IMG/VR virus record: IMGVR_UViG_3300036770_005530 | Coordinates: 1 to 29,694 of that record | Strand: one strand, 5' to 3' | DNA from: a virus | DNA length: 29,694 nucleotides | Shown: one piece after another, positions 24,644 through 29,694 of the stretch | Layout of the letters: each line of letters starts with the position of its first letter | Numbering within the stretch: position 1 is the stretch's first letter | Notes under the pieces: generated by a model | Database searches by the model: none | Told to the model about the DNA's origin: nothing | Seen by the model: the letters and a program-made list of their open reading frames with translations, nothing else | Program-made: the position numbers and the translations under genes

Positions 24644-26920
24644 ATGAGTGCAGCAACCGAAGCTACGTTAAATGAGCTATTAGTTAATAATAGAACAATG
24701 GCCCAAGCCATTATTAGAATGGCTAACAAAATGGGGGCAGATACGTCTGGTATTGCTGATGCGTCAGATAGTTTAGGTGGTCTTGGTGAGGAAGGTAAAG
24801 ATTTAACAGATAAATTTAAACAGATAGCAAAAGCGGTTGGATCTTCTGTTAAAGCAGTTTATGATTTAGGTGCACAATCTAGTAATACTGGAGTTTCTTT
24901 ATCTAGTTTTTATACATCATTGGCTAGTTTATTACCAAAAGATGGAGTATTTCAGGGATTTGCATTAAAAATTGCTGAAATAAGTAAAGAGTTTGAAGGT
25001 AATCAGAAGGTATATAATGATTTAATAAATGTTGGAGCAACTTTTAATGGTTCATTGATGAATGTTGCTACCACTGCGGGCAAGGCATATATGACAATGG
25101 ATCAATTTGCCAATGTCGTAAAGAATAATACTGATGTTTTTAGATTAATGGGTGGTTCTGTACAGACTGGTATGACTAGATTCGTTGACATACAGAACCA
25201 AATGTTGGGTGAAAAAAGTACATATGCTAAAACTATAAACGCATTAACTGGTGGTTCTCAAGGTGCGGCAGACGCATTAGCTGGATATATGCGTACACAA
25301 GGAGCTATGAATAAAGAATCATTAATGAATGATAAAGTTATACTGGAAGGAACCATATCATATGCTAGAAATTTAGATTCTTTAAGCAAAATAACAGGTA
25401 AAAGAAAAGAACAAATAGAAAAAGAAGCCGCAGAAGTTGCTGCTGAAGAAAGTTTTCAACAATACTTGGCTTCATTAGATGCAACAAAAGCTGCTGCGGC
25501 GCGTCAAGCGGTTGATTCTGCTAGAGCAATATTTGGTAAAGATGTTGCCGAACAAGTTAGAACCTCACTTCAGTCAGGTGTTATTGCTCCACTAACAGAT
25601 GGTCAACGAACTATGGACGTTATGACCTCTGGTGCTACTACAAAATTTGTTGAACAAATTATGGAATCAGTAAACAATGGAAAAAAGGCAGAGGCAGTTC
25701 ACCTAGAGACAATTGCATTAGGCAAAGAGGCAGCTGTAAATTTAAGACAGTTTAATGAAGATCAACGTGCAATACTAGCAGTTAATGCAACAACACAAAG
25801 TGGACTTCAAGCAGCTGCTACTTCAACTTTAGGTCAATATGATAGGTTGTCAAAAGGTTTATCTGCTTCACAAATTGTAGAAAAAATACAAAAACAACAA
25901 GCTGACCTAGAAAAAGGATCGGCTGTAGCATTAACTGGAGCACAGCAAAGAATTCAAGAGTTAGGTGCAAAGGTTTTAGAGTTACGTGAAAAAATACTAG
26001 ATCCTATTGTAAGTTCTATGTCAAAACTTACTGGACAATTTGTTGGTACTATTACAGATGTGCTTAAAAGTGATTTTGTTACTAAGTTATCAGATGAATT
26101 GGGAGCAGCATTAAGTAATTTAAATGAAAAAATTCAATCTGGTGAGTTAGTTAATGAGTTAAAAGCTAAAATAAAAGGTTTTTATGATAAATTAACAGCC
26201 ATATTCGATGCAGAAGGTATAACTGGAACGATTTCTGCTGCATTTGATTTTGGATCATTTACCGCTAATGTGGTTAGTGAAGCGGCCAATGGAGTTATTC
26301 AAGGGTTTAATTCTATATTTACACCATTATTGTTAGCAATGTTTACTAAAATTACTGATTACGCAATGGAAATTATTGAAAGATTTGTTCCGGGGGTATC
26401 TTCAGTTGATAAAGAAATAGAAAAAACTACTGCACAATTAGCTCAGGTAAATAAAAAATTAGAAGCTGCTCAAGCAGCTAAGGCAGCAGGAAAATCAACT
26501 TTTGGAATACGAATAGCGGATCAAGAAAAAATGGCTAAAGAATTAGAAGAAAAATTAAAAGGTTTGGAAGCTAAAAAAGCAGCTAGATCAATGACATTTT
26601 CCGATCTTGTTGACAAATATAAAAAAGAATATCAACCAGCTACCCCAACAACTACTGTACCGGCAGTTCAACCACCAGCAGGTTCATCTCCTGCGACTAC
26701 TAGTGAACCTACTGGATCTACAGTTGATGGCCAAAAACTAGGTGTTCTAACTCCGGACGTAGTAAACAAACTTGTAACTTCTAATAAGGAACTTGCTGAT
26801 GTCCTAAATACTAGGTTAACCGAACTAGTCCGCTATACTCAAATGAATAATGATAATACATCAAGAGCCGTGAGTGCCATCAATAGGCTTAGTGGGGACG
26901 GTTTTGCCGCTGTTGCTTAA
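24644..26920 (+). CDS. Tail tape-measure protein
   Basis: A 758-residue, Ala/Lys/Glu-rich, almost wholly helical protein (for example KAKIKGFYDKLTAIFDAEG, KEIEKTTAQLAQVNKKLEAA). It has a hydrophobic stretch near 535-570 (VIQGFNSIFTPLLLAMFTKI) and a Pro/Thr/Ser-rich linker (about 665-695) before a short C-terminal domain. These are tape-measure features, and in marine T4-like phages such a protein lies just before the portal. If each residue spans about 1.5 angstrom, it implies a tail of roughly 110 nm. T4 gp29 (590 residues) is the functional counterpart. The Shine-Dalgarno is weak. It ends 12 bp before the portal ATG. Confidence 0.82.
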   Translation: MSAATEATLNELLVNNRTMAQAIIRMANKMGADTSGIADASDSLGGLGEEGKDLTDKFKQIAKAVGSSVKAVYDLGAQSSNTGVSLSSFYTSLASLLPKDGVFQGFALKIAEISKEFEGNQKVYNDLINVGATFNGSLMNVATTAGKAYMTMDQFANVVKNNTDVFRLMGGSVQTGMTRFVDIQNQMLGEKSTYAKTINALTGGSQGAADALAGYMRTQGAMNKESLMNDKVILEGTISYARNLDSLSKITGKRKEQIEKEAAEVAAEESFQQYLASLDATKAAAARQAVDSARAIFGKDVAEQVRTSLQSGVIAPLTDGQRTMDVMTSGATTKFVEQIMESVNNGKKAEAVHLETIALGKEAAVNLRQFNEDQRAILAVNATTQSGLQAAATSTLGQYDRLSKGLSASQIVEKIQKQQADLEKGSAVALTGAQQRIQELGAKVLELREKILDPIVSSMSKLTGQFVGTITDVLKSDFVTKLSDELGAALSNLNEKIQSGELVNELKAKIKGFYDKLTAIFDAEGITGTISAAFDFGSFTANVVSEAANGVIQGFNSIFTPLLLAMFTKITDYAMEIIERFVPGVSSVDKEIEKTTAQLAQVNKKLEAAQAAKAAGKSTFGIRIADQEKMAKELEEKLKGLEAKKAARSMTFSDLVDKYKKEYQPATPTTTVPAVQPPAGSSPATTSEPTGSTVDGQKLGVLTPDVVNKLVTSNKELADVLNTRLTELVRYTQMNNDNTSRAVSAINRLSGDGFAAVA

Positions 26921-26932
26921 TAAGGAATAATA

Positions 26933-28708
26933 ATGGCTTGGAAAAAATATTTTACACTAGCTAAACAAAATACTGCTGGGAATTTAAGTGTTTTAAGTGG
27001 AAAGAGTGATTACAGCACCAATCCATCTAGAACAAACTACTCAAGTTACCTACCAGATGTGTATTCAGGCCATCCAAATCGTTTAGAACGATATGGGCAA
27101 TATGACACTATGGACTGGGATAGTGAAGTAAATGCTGCTTTGGACATACTTGCAGAGTTTTGCACTCAAGAAAATACAGAAAATGGAACTCCATTTCAAA
27201 TATTTTTCAAAGATAAAGGTACAAGTACTGAAGTTAAGCTAATAAAGAAGTATTTGCAGAAATGGACTAAGCTGAATAAATTTAAAATTAGAATGTTCAA
27301 GATAGTTCGTAATGCATTCAAGTATGGAGATGTATTTTTTGTACGTGATCCGGAAACAATGACATGGATGTATGTAGATCCTGCAAAAGTTGATAAGATA
27401 ATTGTTAATGAAAGTGATGGTAAAAAGCCAGAGCAGTATATTATTAGAGATTGGAATCCAAACTTTGAAACTTTGGCTGCTACTGCTATACAACCTAGTA
27501 ATGTTCATGGTGGTGGAAGTCAGTTTGGTGGCAGTTATGGAACTGGTCAAGGCGGTGCTGGTGGTAGTAGAGGTATGGTAGGAGCATTTCCAACTAGTAC
27601 GAACAGTTCTAGATTTGAACAAAACCAAAATCAATATGCTATAAATGCAGAACATGTTATACACATATCGATGAGTGAAGGATTGGACAATAATTATCCA
27701 TTTGGTAATAGTCTAATGGAGAGTATATTTAAAGTCTTCAAACAAAAAGAGTTATTAGAAGACGCTATTATTATATATCGAGTTCAACGTGCGCCGGAAA
27801 GAAGAGTTTTTTATATAGATGTGGGTAATATGCCTAGCCATTTGGCTATGGGTTTCGTTGAAAGAGTTAAAAACGAAGTAAATCAACGTAGAATACCAAG
27901 CAATACAGGTGGAAGTCAAACAGTTATTGATTCTGGATACAATCCATTGTCCATAAATGAAGATTATTTCTTCCCACAGACGGCTGAAGGCAGAGGAAGT
28001 AAGGTTGATATATTGCGGGGTGGTACCAATCTAGGTGAGATTGACGATTTAAAATATTTTACCAATAAACTTTTTAGAGCTTTACGTATTCCAAGTTCTT
28101 ATTTGCCAACTGGCGCAGATGATGGGGGGAGTAATTTCAATGATGGTAGAGTTGGCACAGCTTATATTCAAGAATTACGATTTAATAAGTATTGTGAAAG
28201 ATTGCAAAGCTTACTAAACGAAAGTTTTGATACTGAATTTAAATATTATCTCCACAAATCTGGAATTAATATAGATAGTAATCTTTTTGATGTTAAATTC
28301 AATCCCCCACAAAATTTTGCATCATATCGTCAGGGAGAGATGGATACTCAGCGTGGAAATACTTTCAATTTAATTTCCCAGATTCCATATATGAGTAAAA
28401 GATTTGCATTAAAGAGATTCTTAGGTTTGACTGCTGAAGAGATTGCAGAAAATGAAATGCTTTGGAGAGAAGAAAATGTTGATTCTGCAAATAAGGGAGT
28501 AGATTCTTCTGGATTGCGGGGTGTTGGTATAACTTCTGGTGGAATTGCGGCTGATTTAGGTGGTATGGAGTCAAACGTTCCACCGCCTGATATTACTGGT
28601 CAAGAAGGTGGAATGGAAGGTGCTGGGGCTACTGGGGCTGATGGATCTCCTGTTGGTGGTGTGGGTGGTGCTGGTGCAACTCCAGCAGGTGGTACTCCAC
28701 CAATTTAA
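26933..28708 (+). CDS. gp20: Portal vertex protein gp20
   Basis: A 591-residue portal subunit: twelve copies form the channel through which DNA is packaged. Diagnostic segments are WDSEVNAALDILAEFCTQEN (about 63-82), LLEDAIIIYRVQRAPERRVF and YIDVGNMP (about 273-301), and FTNKLFRALRIPSSYLP, followed by the helical stem and crown (RVGTAYIQELRFNKYCERLQ). T4 gp20 is 524 residues. Two additions stand out: a Gly-rich insertion at about 190-215 (HGGGSQFGGSYGTGQGGAGG) and a Gly/Ala/Pro-rich C-terminal tail from about 530. Both are probably disordered. AAGGA lies 8 nt before the ATG, after the tape-measure stop. Confidence 0.96.
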   Translation: MAWKKYFTLAKQNTAGNLSVLSGKSDYSTNPSRTNYSSYLPDVYSGHPNRLERYGQYDTMDWDSEVNAALDILAEFCTQENTENGTPFQIFFKDKGTSTEVKLIKKYLQKWTKLNKFKIRMFKIVRNAFKYGDVFFVRDPETMTWMYVDPAKVDKIIVNESDGKKPEQYIIRDWNPNFETLAATAIQPSNVHGGGSQFGGSYGTGQGGAGGSRGMVGAFPTSTNSSRFEQNQNQYAINAEHVIHISMSEGLDNNYPFGNSLMESIFKVFKQKELLEDAIIIYRVQRAPERRVFYIDVGNMPSHLAMGFVERVKNEVNQRRIPSNTGGSQTVIDSGYNPLSINEDYFFPQTAEGRGSKVDILRGGTNLGEIDDLKYFTNKLFRALRIPSSYLPTGADDGGSNFNDGRVGTAYIQELRFNKYCERLQSLLNESFDTEFKYYLHKSGINIDSNLFDVKFNPPQNFASYRQGEMDTQRGNTFNLISQIPYMSKRFALKRFLGLTAEEIAENEMLWREENVDSANKGVDSSGLRGVGITSGGIAADLGGMESNVPPPDITGQEGGMEGAGATGADGSPVGGVGGAGATPAGGTPPI

Positions 28709-28717
28709 TTAAAAACT

Positions 28718-28725
28718 TATAAATA
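28718..28725 (+). promoter_or_regulatory. Late promoter octamer (TATAAATA), 5 nt from an ATG
   Basis: The exact TATAAATA lies in the 22-bp gap after the portal stop. With T4 spacing +1 falls on the A of the next ATG (28731), and no Shine-Dalgarno is present. A leaderless transcript is predicted if the element is used; read-through from the portal gene is the alternative. Confidence 0.5.
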
Positions 28726-28730
28726 TTGTT

Positions 28731-28976
28731 ATGCTTCTTAAAGAATTTATATATTTTGATAAAAAAAATCTGAATGCTCAGGAGGATAATCGTTATCTTC
28801 CTGACAATGATAGCTCGATTTTAAGTAGAAAAGATGTTAGAAAAACACGTTTGACATTACGAATGTTAAATCAGATTAGATTGATGAATGATCAAAGAGA
28901 ACAGGAAACAAATGAAGAATTAGTTTTAATTAGAAAAATGTACGCTGCCCCGCCACCTCAGGCTGGTGGAATTTAA
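28731..28976 (+). CDS. Small conserved protein between portal and prohead core
   Basis: An 81-residue protein, MLLKEFIYFDKKNLNAQEDN then RYLPDNDSSILSRKDVRKTR, LTLRMLNQIRLMNDQREQE and a helical end with a Pro/Gly tail. From memory, similar short proteins sit between gp20 and the head-protease/scaffold genes in marine T4-like phages, but I know no tested function. In T4 this interval holds prohead-core genes 67 and 68, so a role in head assembly is likely by position. There is no Shine-Dalgarno; a perfect late octamer is 5 nt from the ATG. It is followed by a double terminator, so it closes the tape-measure/portal transcript. Confidence 0.78.
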   Translation: MLLKEFIYFDKKNLNAQEDNRYLPDNDSSILSRKDVRKTRLTLRMLNQIRLMNDQREQETNEELVLIRKMYAAPPPQAGGI

Positions 28977-28987
28977 TAAAAAAACAC

Positions 28988-29027
28988 AAAAACCCCGTTT
29001 TTTACCCTATTATGGGTATATTTTTTT
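28988..29027 (+). terminator. Tandem terminator hairpins
   Basis: The first hairpin is AAAAAC-CCC-GTTTTT (28988-29002). The second is TACCC-TATTAT-GGGTA (29003-29018), followed by a T7 run (29021-29027). Both lie in the 105-bp gap after the 81-residue gene and before the next leader. The first has the same design as the dyad at 17235-17249. Confidence 0.65.
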
Positions 29028-29034
29028 ATATATT

Positions 29035-29042
29035 TCTAAATA
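29035..29042 (+). promoter_or_regulatory. Degenerate late octamer (TCTAAATA) for the prohead-core gene
   Basis: TCTAAATA differs from TATAAATA at one position and follows the tandem terminator directly. Spacing predicts a start near 29048, and the 34-nt leader contains a strong AAGGAG. The terminator-then-promoter arrangement supports independent transcription. Confidence 0.4.
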
Positions 29043-29081
29043 TTAAACAAGATTTGCTGTAACCTTTAAGGAGAAATCTGC

Positions 29082-29694
29082 ATGAATACAAAATTTGAAC
29101 AGTTACTAGATTATTTAGTAAATGAAGAGATGGAAAAGGCTAATGAACTTTTCCATGAAATAGTTGTTGAAAAATCTAGAGATATTTATCAAAATTTGAT
29201 AAATGAAGAAGAAGAGGACGAAGAAGAAGTCGATGAATCATCTGATGAAGATATGGGTGCTGAAGAAGAATTAGATGAATATATGGACGATGAAGAAGAA
29301 TTAGAAGATTCTTATTCCGTCGATATGGATGAAGTCGATGACGACGACGACATGATGCCCGGTGATGATGACGCAATGATGGGTGGCGATGATAAAATGC
29401 CGCCAGTCGATGGCGATGAAGATGAAGATATGGGGCCACTTGATGGCGAAAAAACTGACGATCTATTAAAAGACGTAGAAGCTGAACCTTCTGCCGAAGA
29501 CATGGAAGCCGAAATAGACAGAATGATGGATATGCTTTCTGATTTCAAAAACTCACTGGCTGGTAGTGATGTAGGTGATACCAATTCAAAAATGGGTGGT
29601 GATGACGATTTTGGTAGCGATGACGACAGTGATGACGATGAATTTGGTGGCGATGATGACACCGAGAAAAAAGAAGATACCATGTTCGAAGGCC
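29082..29694 (+). CDS. Acidic prohead-core protein (gp67-like), C-terminus beyond right edge
   Basis: Open for 204 codons to the right edge, with AAGGAG 8 nt before the ATG. The N-terminus (MNTKFEQLLDYLVNEEMEKA, NELFHEIVVEKSRDIYQNLI) has the plan of T4 gp67: a short helix, L-F-x-E, and a second helix with I-N-E, a possible gp21-protease site. Both then turn into long Asp/Glu runs. Here the acidic part is far longer than in T4 gp67 (80 residues), with Met/Gly-rich interruptions (DDDMMPGDDDAMMGGDDKMP) and one ordered-looking helix (AEDMEAEIDRMMDMLSDFKN, about 146-165). Such core proteins fill the prohead and are cut to peptides during maturation. The position after the portal agrees. Confidence 0.75.
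   Translation, partial: MNTKFEQLLDYLVNEEMEKANELFHEIVVEKSRDIYQNLINEEEEDEEEVDESSDEDMGAEEELDEYMDDEEELEDSYSVDMDEVDDDDDMMPGDDDAMMGGDDKMPPVDGDEDEDMGPLDGEKTDDLLKDVEAEPSAEDMEAEIDRMMDMLSDFKNSLAGSDVGDTNSKMGGDDDFGSDDDSDDDEFGGDDDTEKKEDTMFEG

Noticed and set aside
29176-29683. Minus-strand Ser- and His/Leu-rich frames
   Set aside because: They are the reverse reading of the GAT/GAA-rich acidic prohead-core gene.

Overview
The window is a stretch of an AT-rich tailed-phage genome with a contractile tail of the T4 superfamily. The best match in gene content and order is the marine T4-like group (cyanophages, SAR11/pelagiphage-type myoviruses). Evidence for this: recognisable gp48, gp53, gp5, gp25, gp6, gp26, gp20, gp46, gp47 and gp55 homologues; a lysozyme-free gp5; very large baseplate proteins; and T4-type late-promoter octamers (NATAAATA). 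The host cannot be read from this window. There are no photosynthesis genes, and I found no tRNA.

Layout. (1) 1-17169, minus strand: a baseplate operon transcribed right to left, in the order tube cap gp48-like, gp53, a large hub-like protein, gp5 spike, gp25, gp6, and a giant gp7-position protein. The last is open for at least 2380 codons, runs off the left edge, and carries integrin-like FG-GAP repeats at its visible C-terminal end. (2) 17170-17281: a divergent control region with a late octamer to the left and a sigma70-like promoter to the right. (3) 17282-21823, plus strand: late sigma factor gp55, recombination nuclease gp47/gp46, a small basic protein and a GIY-YIG nuclease, tightly packed. 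(4) 21824-22943: 1.1 kb without a convincing gene. It holds a GC-rich, hairpin-dense stretch (candidate structured RNA), a perfect 70-bp direct repeat, and three related stem-loops whose stems differ in sequence but still pair. (5) 22944-24567: a late gene with a possible capsid-targeting N-terminus, convergent with gp26 and a small partner. (6) 24568-29694, plus strand: tape measure, portal gp20, a small conserved protein and an acidic prohead-core protein cut by the right edge.

How it fits together. The early/middle-type promoters drive gp55 and the gp46/47 recombination complex. gp55 would then direct RNA polymerase to the NATAAATA octamers in front of the baseplate, tape-measure, head and hub genes, so the window holds both the late-transcription switch and its targets. 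At several late genes the octamer lies only 5-9 nt from the ATG with no Shine-Dalgarno, which predicts (nearly) leaderless late mRNAs. The most unusual part is the structured noncoding block between the recombination operon and the late genes; I do not recognise it as any known RNA or element.
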